Shown here: in pieces, positions 25,617 through 36,033 of the stretch
Layout of the letters: each line of letters starts with the position of its first letter
Position numbering within the stretch: position 1 is the first letter of the stretch
Source: Phreatobacter oligotrophus
GTDB taxonomy: Bacteria > Pseudomonadota > Alphaproteobacteria > Rhizobiales > Phreatobacteraceae
NCBI RefSeq assembly: GCF_003046185.1
Contig: NZ_PZZL01000006.1
Coordinates: 186,001-250,000 of the forward strand
DNA length: 64,000 nt
Reading direction: 5' to 3'
Made by a program: the position numbers and the translations under genes
Notes under the pieces: generated by a model
Told to the model about the DNA's origin: nothing
Database searches by the model: none
The model's input: the letters and a program-made list of their open reading frames with translations, nothing else

Positions 25617-27452
25617 TCAGCGCGAGAGCCAGGCGCCGCGCTGACGGGCCGGAGCGGCCGGCTCGGCGAATTCCAGCGTGCGGAGCGAGGCGACGGCCTC
25701 GCCGCTGAAGCGCTGGGTCGGCACAGTGGCCGGGGCGGCCGACGAGAAGGTCATGGCGACGACCTGGGCCGGCTGCTGGAGCAGTTGGCGCTCGCGCGGG
25801 TCCGGCGCCTGCAGGGCCGCTGCGGGAACGGCGCGATCGGTGGTCTGGCGGGCGAAGACGAGGGTGCCACGCGGCCCGTTGATGTTCGGCGGCACCATGG
25901 CGGGCGCGGCGACGCGGGTCGGGCGGGCGGCGGGACGCGGCGCGGTGGCGGGGGCCGCGGCAGCCTGGACAGGAGCATGGGGCGCAGCCCGCACGGCCTG
26001 GGCTGGGCGCGGCTGCGGACCCTGGAGCGAGCCCTGGCCGGGCAGCGTGACCGGCTGCGACGGCGAGGCGAAGGCCAGAGCCATGGCCGGGGCGGGCTCG
26101 CCCTCGGCCTGGCGGCCGCGCTGCTCACCCGTGGTGATGAGCGGCGGCAAGGTGGGCTGCGCCGAGGCGGCGGCGAGGACCTGCGGACGCGACGGCGGCA
26201 GCGGGGCCTGGGCGACCGTGGTCGGCTCGGCAAGGACGGTCGGGCGGGTCGGCGGCTCTGGCGCCTGGGCCACGGCATTGCCGGGCAGAGTCGGGCGCGC
26301 GGCGGGCAGCGGCGCGGCGACGAGGCGCGGCTCGGCCTCCTCCTCCGCATTGCCGCGCAGGCGCTCGGCGGCGGGCGGCGCGCGCAGCGGCAGCGGAGCG
26401 GCAGCGATCTGCATCCGCGGCGGGGCATTGGTGACGATCTGCACCGGTCGGCCCGGAGCCGGCTGGTTGATCGTGGTCGGCACCGGCTGGGCCGGTGCGG
26501 CGGCGGCGGGCGCCGGAGCAGGTTCGGCGGCGGGCGCCGGGGCCGGAGCGGGGGCCGCCGGCTGGGGCGCGGGCGCAGCCTGCTGCTGGCGGTTGCCGAA
26601 CAGGCCGGCGAAGAGGCCCATGGACGAGCTGCGCTGGCGAACGACGCCGCCGCGGGCGCTGTCGTCATCGTCGTCGTAGCTCACGGCCTCATCGGCGCGG
26701 GAATCATAGAAGCGCGAGGCGCTGCCGCCGCGGGCGCGCACCATGGCCAGCGCCGTGTCGAAGCCGGCCATCGGGCGGCCATCGGACGGGATGTGGACGG
26801 TGCGACCGTCAGGGAAGAGGCGGGCGAGATAGTCGCGCGACACTTTCGGCCAATGGCGGACCGAGCCGGTGTCCATGTGGACGAACTGGTTGGCCGAGCC
26901 CGGGTAGAAGCCGACGCCGCCGCGCTGCAGCAGCATGCCGGCCTCGCGAACACGGGTCATCGACGCGCCGGGGATGTAGAAGTCCATCGCCTGGCCGGTG
27001 ATGTGCCGGGACTGCTGGGCGACGGCGCGGGAGCGGCGGCGCAGCATCGCGTTGGTGCCGGCGGAGCGATAGGCCGAGACGACGTGGATCTGCGACTGCG
27101 CGCCGACCGAGCGGTAAACCTCCCAGACGATGTCGAAGAGGTGCGGATCCATCCGCGTCGGCTCGTCGCGACGCCAGTCGCGCAGGAACCAATTGAGCTT
27201 GTTCAGCGCATCCTGGTCGTAGCGGCCGTTGCGCTTGAAGGTGATGAGGATCTCCTCGCCCGTATGCTTGTGCAGCATGGAGAGGGTGCGCGTATCGCCG
27301 TTGGCGACGACGGTCTGCGTCGAATTGCTGATGGCGATCAGGAAGCCGACACCGAGAGTGACGGTGGCGCAGGCGCGCAAGGCATTGCGCGAAACCAGGC
27401 CAGGCACGGTTCGGTGGAATGAGGGCACTATGACCTGGCTCTGTCGCTGCAC
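25617..27452 (-). CDS. DUF882 (YcbK/M15-like) peptidase with a long Pro/Ala-rich tail
   Basis: Predicted membrane-anchored or exported zinc peptidase acting on cell-wall peptides. A hydrophobic segment lies at about 25-42. The DUF882 domain at about 55-210 shows the M15-type metal ligands H150 and D157 (HITGQAMDFYIP) and H192 (FVHMD), plus HVVSAYRS. After about residue 240, roughly 370 residues are low-complexity Pro/Ala/Arg-rich sequence with repeated ALPLRAP- and PLPAARP-like units, perhaps spanning the periplasm. The start is unclear: GTG 27452 lacks a ribosome site, and GTG 27428 has CAGG nearby. It lies 191 bp downstream of the L,D-transpeptidase gene. Confidence 0.85.
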   Translation of the reverse strand: MQRQSQVIVPSFHRTVPGLVSRNALRACATVTLGVGFLIAISNSTQTVVANGDTRTLSMLHKHTGEEILITFKRNGRYDQDALNKLNWFLRDWRRDEPTRMDPHLFDIVWEVYRSVGAQSQIHVVSAYRSAGTNAMLRRRSRAVAQQSRHITGQAMDFYIPGASMTRVREAGMLLQRGGVGFYPGSANQFVHMDTGSVRHWPKVSRDYLARLFPDGRTVHIPSDGRPMAGFDTALAMVRARGGSASRFYDSRADEAVSYDDDDDSARGGVVRQRSSSMGLFAGLFGNRQQQAAPAPQPAAPAPAPAPAAEPAPAPAAAAPAQPVPTTINQPAPGRPVQIVTNAPPRMQIAAAPLPLRAPPAAERLRGNAEEEAEPRLVAAPLPAARPTLPGNAVAQAPEPPTRPTVLAEPTTVAQAPLPPSRPQVLAAASAQPTLPPLITTGEQRGRQAEGEPAPAMALAFASPSQPVTLPGQGSLQGPQPRPAQAVRAAPHAPVQAAAAPATAPRPAARPTRVAAPAMVPPNINGPRGTLVFARQTTDRAVPAAALQAPDPRERQLLQQPAQVVAMTFSSAAPATVPTQRFSGEAVASLRTLEFAEPAAPARQRGAWLSR

Positions 27453-27643
27453 GAGGCATGGGACCAGGGCCGTCGGACGGCCATGGTGAACGCATCATCG
27501 CCGGGAACGGTTAAAGATCCCTGACATCCGTCAACGGCGCGCAAACCATGCGACCGTTCACGGCAGCGTGAGCGGTAGGCAGCAAAAGTGGCGAAATCAT
27601 GCTGCGGCACGCACGCCCCCTGCCCGCGTGGTGAACGAAACCT

Positions 27644-29284
27644 TCAGCCGCGCACCCCCGTCAGGGCGGCACGGACCCGGGCATTGTGGCCATAGACATC
27701 CGGGAGCTCAACAAGCTTTCCTGTCGCATCCACTGTCATGGTGAAATAGACGAGGTGGATCGGAATGGCCTGGCGGAAGCGCACCGTGCGCTCGCCCGAG
27801 CCATAGATGCTGCGCATCCGGGCCGTGGACCAGCTGTCGCCGGGCAGGGCAATGCCGAGCAGGAGCTCGGCCAGCTCCTCCGGGTTCTGCACGCGGACGC
27901 AGCCATTCGACAGCGCGCGATTGCTGTGGGCGAAATAGGAGCGCGACGGCGTGTCGTGCAGGTAGACCGCGTGGCGGTTGGGGAACATGAATTTCATCCG
28001 CCCCAGCGCATTGGCAGTGCCCGGCGGCTGGCGGAAGGAGTAGCGGCCGATATTGGCGGAGGCCCAGTTGATGGTCGAGGCATCGACCACCCGGCCGCCC
28101 TGCATGACCTGGATGCCGCGGCGGGCGAAATAGCCGCCGTTGCGCGCCGCCGAGCCCAGCATCGAGCGCCGCACGATGGAATGCGGCACGTGCCAGGACG
28201 GGTTGAAGACGATGAAGCTCATGGCGTCGGAGAAGACCGGCGTCTGCGTCTCCGGGCGGCCCATGACGGCGCGGGTGCGATGGATGACCTGGCCCTCGCG
28301 CACCACATTGACGTGGTAGTCGGGCGAATTCACCCAGATATGGGTCTCGCCGAGGGTCCGCGGCAGCCAGCGCCAGCGCTCCAGATTGGCGATGAGGTCG
28401 CGCTCGCGCAGCGCATGGAGGCGCGACGCCTCGGTCGTCGTCATCTCGCGGCGCTCGCCGCGCATCTCGATGAGCTTGGCGCGCAGCGCCCGGAAGCCCT
28501 CGTGCGGCGGGTTGAACCCGTCGATGGCGGCGGCAACGTCCGTCGCGCCGGCAAGGGTCGTCAGCGCCGCGCTGGTCTCGATGCGCGGCGGCGCCACGTC
28601 GAAATAGCCTGAGAGGCGCTTGGGGTCGGTACGGCCGCCGGAGGCGTGGGAGGCATAGCGCGCCACGGCCTGGGCCAGCGCCAGTTCGAGGCGGGCGACG
28701 CTTTCGGCGTTCCGTTGGCCCGTCGGCAGGTCGATGCGATAGGCGGAGGGGTCGAGCCCGTCCTCGCCGGCCCGGGACAGGCGGTTCAGCACCTGCTGGC
28801 CGCGCTCGGAGATGATGCCGTCCTTGACGAAGAGCGGCTGGTAGGCGCGTCCGGCATAGAAGGGATTGAAGCCCTGCTGCAGGGCCCGGTCGCCGCCCGG
28901 CCGGGCGAGCAGCACGCGCAGCTGCTGGGCAACGCGCTCGGCGGTGATGGCGGGATCAGGCTGGCCGGCCTCCACGAGGCTCGGCGGATCGTCCGGCATG
29001 GCGGCGAAATCCGCCTCGGTCGGCTGCGGCACCGGCGGGGCCTGCACCGTCTCCGGAGCCTCGTCGTCGGGATTGTTGGCCTCGGCGACGAGCGGCGAGA
29101 CGGGGAAGGCGGCAAGACCGAAATCGGCCGGCTTCAGCGGACCGACCTCTCCGAGCTCGGGGCGCGGAATGGCCTGCTCGACCTCCCAGGCCGCGAGACG
29201 GAACCGGTCGGCCTCCTCGGCACGGGTCGCGAGCCCCGTCGCACCCACCAGGGCACAAGCGAGCAAAGCCGAGCGCAGCTGCAT
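27644..29284 (-). CDS. L,D-transpeptidase (YcbB-like)
   Basis: Predicted periplasmic enzyme that forms 3-3 cross-links in peptidoglycan or links proteins to it. The 546-residue protein has a signal peptide (MQLRSALLACALVGATGLA), a peptidoglycan-binding/scaffold region, and a YkuD catalytic domain near the C-terminus with H453 and catalytic C462 (HSNRALSNGCVRV). The length matches the long YcbB/LdtD class rather than short YkuD proteins. LdtD-type enzymes matter in alphaproteobacteria with polar growth. It lies between the DUF882 gene and the TacA-like regulator, all on the minus strand, but gaps of 138-191 bp suggest separate promoters. Confidence 0.93.
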   Translation of the reverse strand: MQLRSALLACALVGATGLATRAEEADRFRLAAWEVEQAIPRPELGEVGPLKPADFGLAAFPVSPLVAEANNPDDEAPETVQAPPVPQPTEADFAAMPDDPPSLVEAGQPDPAITAERVAQQLRVLLARPGGDRALQQGFNPFYAGRAYQPLFVKDGIISERGQQVLNRLSRAGEDGLDPSAYRIDLPTGQRNAESVARLELALAQAVARYASHASGGRTDPKRLSGYFDVAPPRIETSAALTTLAGATDVAAAIDGFNPPHEGFRALRAKLIEMRGERREMTTTEASRLHALRERDLIANLERWRWLPRTLGETHIWVNSPDYHVNVVREGQVIHRTRAVMGRPETQTPVFSDAMSFIVFNPSWHVPHSIVRRSMLGSAARNGGYFARRGIQVMQGGRVVDASTINWASANIGRYSFRQPPGTANALGRMKFMFPNRHAVYLHDTPSRSYFAHSNRALSNGCVRVQNPEELAELLLGIALPGDSWSTARMRSIYGSGERTVRFRQAIPIHLVYFTMTVDATGKLVELPDVYGHNARVRAALTGVRG

Positions 29285-29422
29285 TCCCGTCCCCTCACGT
29301 CCCGGCGAATCCGGCCGGATCGCCCATTCTTTGAAACCGCCCGTTTTTCCGTCATGTGTCGCGGAGCGATCAAGCCACGAAGTCTTGGTCCTCCGCGAAT
29401 TCCGCGCCGCGCGGCTTCGAGG

Positions 29423-30910
<1,488 letters not shown>

Positions 30911-30959
30911 GCACTCCCGATGCGGATGTCTCGATTCGGGAGAAGGTGGTTGTCGCCGC

Positions 30960-30975
30960 TTAAGGTCGGGTTAAC
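30960..30975. promoter_or_regulatory. Full CtrA-type binding site
   Basis: TTAAGGTCGGGTTAAC is an exact TTAA-N7-TTAAC match to the alphaproteobacterial CtrA motif. It lies 50-65 bp upstream of the TacA-like regulator gene, in the gap after the glycosyltransferase gene. A GATTC (GANTC, CcrM methylation motif) occurs just downstream at 30933-30937, as in several cell-cycle promoters. Confidence 0.65.
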
Positions 30976-31004
30976 GGCCCTCTAACGCCCTGGCCGGGAA
31001 CGGA

Positions 31005-32021
31005 TCAGGCCGCCCGCGCGACGCTCGCGAAAGGCGCAAGCGCGCTGGCGAACTGGCGCGCCGCGGCCTCCCAGCTGCGGGTCAGCGCGAAGGCGCGGCA
31101 GGCCGCCCGGTCCAGCGTCAGCGCCCGGCGAATCGCCACCGCGAGATCGGCATCGAGCACACCGACCGCCGGATCGGTGATGACGTCGAGCGGGCCCGCC
31201 ACGGGGAAGGCCGCCACAGGCACGCCGGAGGCGAGCGCCTCCTGCATGACATTGCCATAGGTATCGGTCAGGCTCGGGAAGACGAAGACGTCGGCGCTCG
31301 CATAGATCTCGGCAAGCGCCTCGCCGGTGCGCGAGCCGAGGAACACGGCCTCGGGATGGCGCTGCTCCAGCGCCACGCGCTGCGGGCCGTCGCCGACCAC
31401 CACCTTGGTGCCCGGCAGGTCGAGCGAGAGGAAGGCCTCGAGGTTCTTCTCTACCGCGACGCGGCCGACGCTCAGCATCAGCGGGCGCGGCCAGGCGACG
31501 GGCTCAAGGTCCCGTGGCCGGAACAGCCTTGAATCGACGCCGCGCGACCAGACCGACAGGTTCCGGAAGCCCCAGGAGGCGAGCTCGCGCCGCATGGTCT
31601 CGGTCGGCACCAGGGTGCGCGAGGCCGGCCCGTGGAAGTGGCGCAGCCAGGCATAGGTCAACGCTTCGGGGACGGGCGCGCGGGCCCGCACATATTCGGG
31701 ATAGCGGGTGTGATAGCTCGTGGTGAAAGGCAGGCGCCGGGCCATGGCCCAGCGCCGCGCCGCATGACCGATCGGCCCTTCCGTGGCGATGTGCAGCGCG
31801 TCGGGGGCGAGGCGGTCGAGCCGCTCGGCGACCGCCGCCCCCGCGCCGATGGCAAGGCGAATGTCCGGATAGGTCGGCAAGGGCCAGCTCGGCAGGCCCT
31901 CGGGGGTGATAAACTCAACGCTGTGCCCCAGGGGGCCGAGCGCCGCCGCCGTTTCGGTCAGCGATCGGACCACACCGTTGATCTGCGGGGCCCAGGCATC
32001 GGTGGCGAGGGCGACGCGCAT
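31005..32021 (-). CDS. Glycosyltransferase family 4 protein (possible glycolipid synthase)
   Basis: Predicted GT-B glycosyltransferase at the cytoplasmic membrane face. The 338-residue protein has the family opening MRVALATDAWAPQINGVVRS, a middle with TSYHTRYPEYVRAR, and the nucleotide-sugar side SLTDTYGNVMQEALASGVPV with the E-x7-E type motif. ATG 32021 lies 5 bp after the phosphoesterase stop, so the pair is probably one transcript. In several bacteria a glycosyltransferase of this class (Agt) is paired with PlcP to replace phospholipids with glycolipids in phosphate starvation; that pairing is the basis for my proposal here. A lipopolysaccharide or mannoside role remains possible. Confidence 0.85.
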   Translation of the reverse strand: MRVALATDAWAPQINGVVRSLTETAAALGPLGHSVEFITPEGLPSWPLPTYPDIRLAIGAGAAVAERLDRLAPDALHIATEGPIGHAARRWAMARRLPFTTSYHTRYPEYVRARAPVPEALTYAWLRHFHGPASRTLVPTETMRRELASWGFRNLSVWSRGVDSRLFRPRDLEPVAWPRPLMLSVGRVAVEKNLEAFLSLDLPGTKVVVGDGPQRVALEQRHPEAVFLGSRTGEALAEIYASADVFVFPSLTDTYGNVMQEALASGVPVAAFPVAGPLDVITDPAVGVLDADLAVAIRRALTLDRAACRAFALTRSWEAAARQFASALAPFASVARAA

Positions 32022-32026
32022 GGGCC

Positions 32027-32854
32027 TCAGGCCTCCACCTTGGGCCGCCCGGGCATGGCGAGCGGCGTCGGCACGAGGGCCGGCTCCTCCTCCGGCAGGC
32101 TTGCCGGAGAGGCGACCGGAACGGTCCAGCGGATGATCTCGAAGCGGCCGTCGTGACTCTCGGCGAGCGCGGTGCAGCTCTCCACCCAGTCGCCGCAATT
32201 CATGTAGCGGATGCCGAGCTGGTCCTTGATGGCGGCGTGGTGGATATGGCCGCAAATGACGCCGTCGACCTTCTGGCGGCGGGCCTCCAGCGCCAGCGCC
32301 TCCTCGAAGGCGCCGATGAAGTTCACCGCCTTCTTCACCTTCAGCTTGGCCCAGGCCGAGAGCGACCAGTAGGTCAGGCCGAGCCTGCGGCGGACGAAAT
32401 TGACCCAGCGGTTGCAGTAGAGCGCGGCGTCATAGGCCCAGTCGCCGAGATGGGCGAGCCAGCGGGCGTGCATGACGACCACGTCGAAGGCATCGCCGTG
32501 GATGACCAGGTAGCGCTTGCCGTCGGCCGCCTCGTGGACGATGCGGTCCATCACCTCGATGCCGCCGAAATGCGTGCCGAAATAGTCCCTCAGGAACTCG
32601 TCGTGATTGCCCGGCAGGTAGATGAGGTGGCTGCCCTTGCGGACCATGCGCAGGAGCTTCTGCACCACGTCATTGTGGGCCTGCGGCCAGTACCAGCCGC
32701 GCTTCAGCTGCCAGCCGTCGACGATGTCGCCGACGAGATAGACGACATCCGCCTCGTTGTGGCGCAGGAAGTCGATCAGGAGTTGCGCCTGCGAGCCTCG
32801 GGCGCCCAGATGGACGTCGGAGATGAACAGGGCCCTGTGCCGCTTCACCGTCAT
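32027..32854 (-). CDS. PlcP-like metallophosphoesterase (phospholipase C candidate)
   Basis: Calcineurin-like phosphoesterase of the LpxH-related group that includes rhizobial PlcP, a phospholipase C that breaks down phospholipids under phosphate limitation. The 275-residue protein holds the metal ligands: D13 and H15 (ISDVHLG), D43 (VGDIVDG), N83 and H84 (PGNHDEF), H119 (VIHGDAF), H203 and H205 (GHIHH). Long stretches such as GWYWPQAHNDVVQKLLR and LTYWSLSAWAKLKVKKAVNF are as I recall them in Sinorhizobium PlcP. A UDP-diacylglucosamine hydrolase role is the main alternative. It is first in a pair with the glycosyltransferase and divergent from pmtA. Confidence 0.88.
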   Translation of the reverse strand: MTVKRHRALFISDVHLGARGSQAQLLIDFLRHNEADVVYLVGDIVDGWQLKRGWYWPQAHNDVVQKLLRMVRKGSHLIYLPGNHDEFLRDYFGTHFGGIEVMDRIVHEAADGKRYLVIHGDAFDVVVMHARWLAHLGDWAYDAALYCNRWVNFVRRRLGLTYWSLSAWAKLKVKKAVNFIGAFEEALALEARRQKVDGVICGHIHHAAIKDQLGIRYMNCGDWVESCTALAESHDGRFEIIRWTVPVASPASLPEEEPALVPTPLAMPGRPKVEA

Positions 32855-32950
32855 GCGTGGCTCCGCCAGATCGTTTGCGGGGAGCCAGACCAGATTCCCG
32901 CTGCGCTTTTGTGACAGGTTGCCGGAGCGGCGCGAGACGCCTGCGACATC

Positions 32951-32968
32951 CTGTCGTCGAACTGTCGT
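32951..32968 (+). promoter_or_regulatory. Candidate Pho box
   Basis: CTGTCGT-CGAA-CTGTCGT: two identical 7-mers with a 4-base spacer, the layout of the PhoB site (CTGTCAT-N4-CTGTCAT). Each half differs from the consensus at one base (A to G). It lies between the divergent PlcP-like gene (97 bp from its start) and pmtA (69 bp from its start), so PhoB could act on both. Confidence 0.55.
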
Positions 32969-33036
32969 CCGCCGCTGCTAGCGCTCCGCCCTCAGCCGCC
33001 CGGGATTCGGCCGGGCCTCATTGCCGGGAGGGCCGC

Positions 33037-33717
33037 ATGGCCGGAGATCTCGATCGCCACACGATGGAACGCGCCTATGCGCGCTGGGCGCCGATCTACG
33101 ACGCCGTCTGCGGCCCCATCTTCGAGAGCGGCCGCCGCGCCGCGACCGATGCTGCCAAGCGCGCCGGCCGCCGCATCCTGGAGCTCGGCGTCGGCACCGG
33201 CCTGTCCTTCCAGGACTACGGCCCGGACCACGAGGTCTATGGCATCGATCTCTCGGAACCGATGGTCGCCCGCGCCCGCGACCGCATGGCGAGCGGCGCC
33301 TTCCCGCATGTGAAGGACGTGCAGGTCATGGACGCCCATGACCTCGCCTTTCCCGATGGCATGTTCGACGCCATCACCGCGCAGTTCGTCATCACCCTCG
33401 TCGAGCGTCCCGAGCGCGTCCTCGACGAATGCGCCAGGGTGCTGAAGCCCGGCGGCGAGATCATCCTGGTCAACCATCTCTATTCCGAGAAGGGCCTCGC
33501 CGCCGCTGTCGAGCGCTGGTTCTCCAAGCACGCCCACGCTTTCGGCCTGCGCCCGGAATTCCCCTTCCACCGGCTCGAGGCCTGGGCGGCAAACCATGGC
33601 GGCATGGAGGTGGTGGAGCGCCGCCGCGTCGCCCTGTTCGGCGTCTACACGCTGGTCCGCTTCCGCAAGCGCACCGTCGCCGACGCCGCTCCGCAGGTCT
33701 TCGCCGCCACGGGCTGA
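33037..33717 (+). CDS. pmtA: Phosphatidylethanolamine N-methyltransferase PmtA
   Basis: SAM-dependent methyltransferase predicted to convert phosphatidylethanolamine to phosphatidylcholine in three steps at the inner membrane. The 226-residue protein has the PmtA-type opening YARWAPIYDAVCGPIFESGR, the SAM motif ILELGVGTGLSF (about 47-58), the acidic position in YGIDLSEPM, and post-motif LKPGGEIILVNHLYSEKG. Both length and pattern fit the soluble Rhodobacter/rhizobial PmtA class. ATG 33037 has GGGAGG 5 bases upstream. It is divergent from the PlcP-like gene across a Pho-box-like site. A quinone methyltransferase (UbiE-like) is the main alternative, but the IYD-GR start argues against it. Confidence 0.87.
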   Translation: MAGDLDRHTMERAYARWAPIYDAVCGPIFESGRRAATDAAKRAGRRILELGVGTGLSFQDYGPDHEVYGIDLSEPMVARARDRMASGAFPHVKDVQVMDAHDLAFPDGMFDAITAQFVITLVERPERVLDECARVLKPGGEIILVNHLYSEKGLAAAVERWFSKHAHAFGLRPEFPFHRLEAWAANHGGMEVVERRRVALFGVYTLVRFRKRTVADAAPQVFAATG

Positions 33718-33840
33718 GCGCCGACGTTGCCGATCGGCAACGGGTCGCGCCAGAGGACTTCGGCCAGCCCCGCGGACATTGATCCGCTGGGACGGAACGC
33801 CCATACAGCCTCCTGTCCGCCGCAGCTTCAGGAGGCCCCC

Positions 33841-35685
33841 ATGCGCCGCTCCGTCAACGACGCCGCCTCGAAAAGCGCCGCCTCGCGCGGCCGCGCCGAC
33901 GAGGCCGTCGGCGCCCTGCCGGAATGGGACCTGACCGCCCTGTACCGCGACATGGACGATCCGGCGATCGGCGAGGACCTGCAGGCCGCCGAGACCGAGG
34001 CCATGGCCTTCGAGGCCGCGTTCAAGGGCCGGCTCGAGGCCGTCACCCGCGGCCCCGGCGCGACCGCCGACCTCATGGATGCGGTGACGCGCTTCGAGCG
34101 GCTGGAGGACCGGCTCGGCCGCCTCGCCTCCTATGCCGGGCTCGTCTATGCCGGCGATACGACCGACCCGAAGCGGGTGAAGTTCTACGGCGACATCCAG
34201 GAGAAGATCACCGCGATCTCCTCCCACCTGCTGTTCTTCACCCTCGAGCTGAACCGCATCGACGACACGCTGCTCGACCAGGCCATCAGCCGCGAGCCGC
34301 TGGCGCGCTATCGGCCCTGGCTGGAGGACATCCGCAAGGACAAGCCGTTCCAGCTCGACGACCGGATCGAGAAGCTCTTCCACGAGAAGGCGATGACCGG
34401 CCGCGCTGCCTGGAACCGCCTCTTCGACGAGACCATGGCGAGCCTGCGCTTCGACGTGGACGGAGAGAAGCTGCCGCTGGAGCCGACACTGAACCTGCTG
34501 CAGGACAGCGCCGAGGAGACCCGCCGCAAGGCCTCGGAGGCCCTCGCCGTCACCTTCAAGGAGAACCTGCGCACCTTCGCCCTCATCACCAACACCCTGG
34601 CGAAGGACAAGGAAATCTCCGATCGCTGGCGCGGCTTCGAGGACGTTGCCGATTCCCGCCACCTCGCCAACCGCGTCGAGCGCGAGGTGGTCGATGCGCT
34701 GGTCGCTGCCGTGCGCGAGGCCTATCCGAGCCTGTCGCACCGCTACTACCGGCTGAAGGCCAAGTGGTTCGGCATGGACACCCTGCCGCACTGGGATCGC
34801 AATGCGCCGCTGCCGAAGGTCGAGCAGCGCACCATCGCCTGGACCGAGGCGCGTGACACCGTTCTCTCCGCCTATGGCGGTTTCTCGCCCCAGCTTGCCG
34901 ACATTGCCAGCCGCTTCTTCAACGAGGGCTGGATCGACGCGCCGGTGCGCCCCGGCAAGGCGCCGGGCGCCTTCGCCCATCCGACGGTGCCCTCGGCCCA
35001 TCCCTTCGTGCTGCTGAACTACCAGGGCAAGCCGCGCGACGTGATGATCCTCGCCCACGAGCTCGGCCACGGCGTCCACCAGGTGCTCGCCGCGCCGAAC
35101 GGCGCGCTGATGGCGCCGACCCCGCTGACCCTTGCCGAGACGGCCTCCGTCTTCGGCGAGATGCTGACCTTCAAGGCGATCCTGAAAGGCACCACCGATC
35201 CCGTCCAGAAGAAGGCGCTGATCGCCTCCAAGGTCGAGGACATGATCAACACGGTGGTGCGGCAGATCGCCTTCTACTCCTTCGAGCGGAAGATCCACGC
35301 GGCGCGCCGCGACGGCGAACTCACCGCCGATGACATCTGCGCGGCCTGGATGAGCGTCCAGGGGGAGAGCCTTGGCCCCGCCATCGAGCTGAAGCCGGGC
35401 TACGAGACCTTCTGGGCCTATATCCCGCACTTCATCCACTCGCCCTTCTACGTCTACGCCTATGCCTTCGGCGACTGCCTCGTGAACTCGCTCTATGCCG
35501 TCTACGAGCAGGCCGATTCAGGCTTCGCCGAGCGCTACCTCGCCATGCTCTCCGCCGGCGGCACCAAGCATCATGCCGAGCTCCTGGCGCCCTTCGGCCT
35601 CGACGCGCGCGATCCCGCCTTCTGGCAGGGCGGTCTGGGCGTGATTGCCCGGCTGATCGACGAGCTGGAGGCGATGGAGGGCTAG
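33841..35685 (+). CDS. pepF: M3 family oligoendopeptidase (PepF type)
   Basis: Cytoplasmic zinc metallopeptidase that cuts short peptides. The 614-residue protein has the PepF N-domain (PEWDLTALYRDMDDP), the M3 catalytic helix with H406-E-L-G-H410 in LAHELGHGVHQ, and the third ligand Glu in TLAETASVFGEM. The start ATG 33841 is fixed by a strong AGGAGG 5 bases upstream; the frame is open further but reads as non-coding. It follows pmtA by 123 bp and may have its own promoter. The opposite strand is open for long stretches because of codon bias and is not a gene. Confidence 0.95.
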   Translation: MRRSVNDAASKSAASRGRADEAVGALPEWDLTALYRDMDDPAIGEDLQAAETEAMAFEAAFKGRLEAVTRGPGATADLMDAVTRFERLEDRLGRLASYAGLVYAGDTTDPKRVKFYGDIQEKITAISSHLLFFTLELNRIDDTLLDQAISREPLARYRPWLEDIRKDKPFQLDDRIEKLFHEKAMTGRAAWNRLFDETMASLRFDVDGEKLPLEPTLNLLQDSAEETRRKASEALAVTFKENLRTFALITNTLAKDKEISDRWRGFEDVADSRHLANRVEREVVDALVAAVREAYPSLSHRYYRLKAKWFGMDTLPHWDRNAPLPKVEQRTIAWTEARDTVLSAYGGFSPQLADIASRFFNEGWIDAPVRPGKAPGAFAHPTVPSAHPFVLLNYQGKPRDVMILAHELGHGVHQVLAAPNGALMAPTPLTLAETASVFGEMLTFKAILKGTTDPVQKKALIASKVEDMINTVVRQIAFYSFERKIHAARRDGELTADDICAAWMSVQGESLGPAIELKPGYETFWAYIPHFIHSPFYVYAYAFGDCLVNSLYAVYEQADSGFAERYLAMLSAGGTKHHAELLAPFGLDARDPAFWQGGLGVIARLIDELEAMEG

Positions 35686-35756
35686 GCGGGGGGGGTTGCG
35701 GGAGCGCTCGCGACAATCACAACCTATGGTATGCTCTCGATGGAAGGGAGTACGCC

Positions 35757-35972
35757 ATGCGGTTTTCGTTTCGCAAGGTCGCGGACCGGATCGACCTCGT
35801 CCTGCCGGATGTCGACGCTCCGGCAGGTCCTGGCAAGGTCCGCGTAACCGCGAGCGCCGAGCAGGGGATCGTTGTCACGGGTCAAAAACCGATGAACGAT
35901 GATGTTCGGCGGATCATGGACGAGGTGATGACGAAGTACGCCTCCACGCTGAAAGCTCTCGCCAAGCCTTAG
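35757..35972 (+). CDS. Small hypothetical protein, 71 residues
   Basis: A short protein starting MRFSFRKVADRIDLVLPD and ending MTKYASTLKALAKP. It has no signal peptide, cysteines or membrane segment; the first half looks beta-rich and the second half is an amphipathic helix. ATG 35757 is preceded by AAGGGAG about 7 bases upstream. Codon use is less GC-biased than its neighbours. I do not recognise a family. It lies alone between pepF and the AarF-like gene. Confidence 0.6.
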   Translation: MRFSFRKVADRIDLVLPDVDAPAGPGKVRVTASAEQGIVVTGQKPMNDDVRRIMDEVMTKYASTLKALAKP

Positions 35973-36033
35973 CCCCCTCGAAACCGGGGCACCGGCACCC
36001 TATGTGCCCCTCGACAGCACGAGGACGCACCGC

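Noticed and set aside
32992-35439. 815-codon open frame on the minus strand across pmtA and pepF
   Set aside because: Shadow of two clear genes; low-complexity Gly/Ala/His/Arg translation and no ribosome site.
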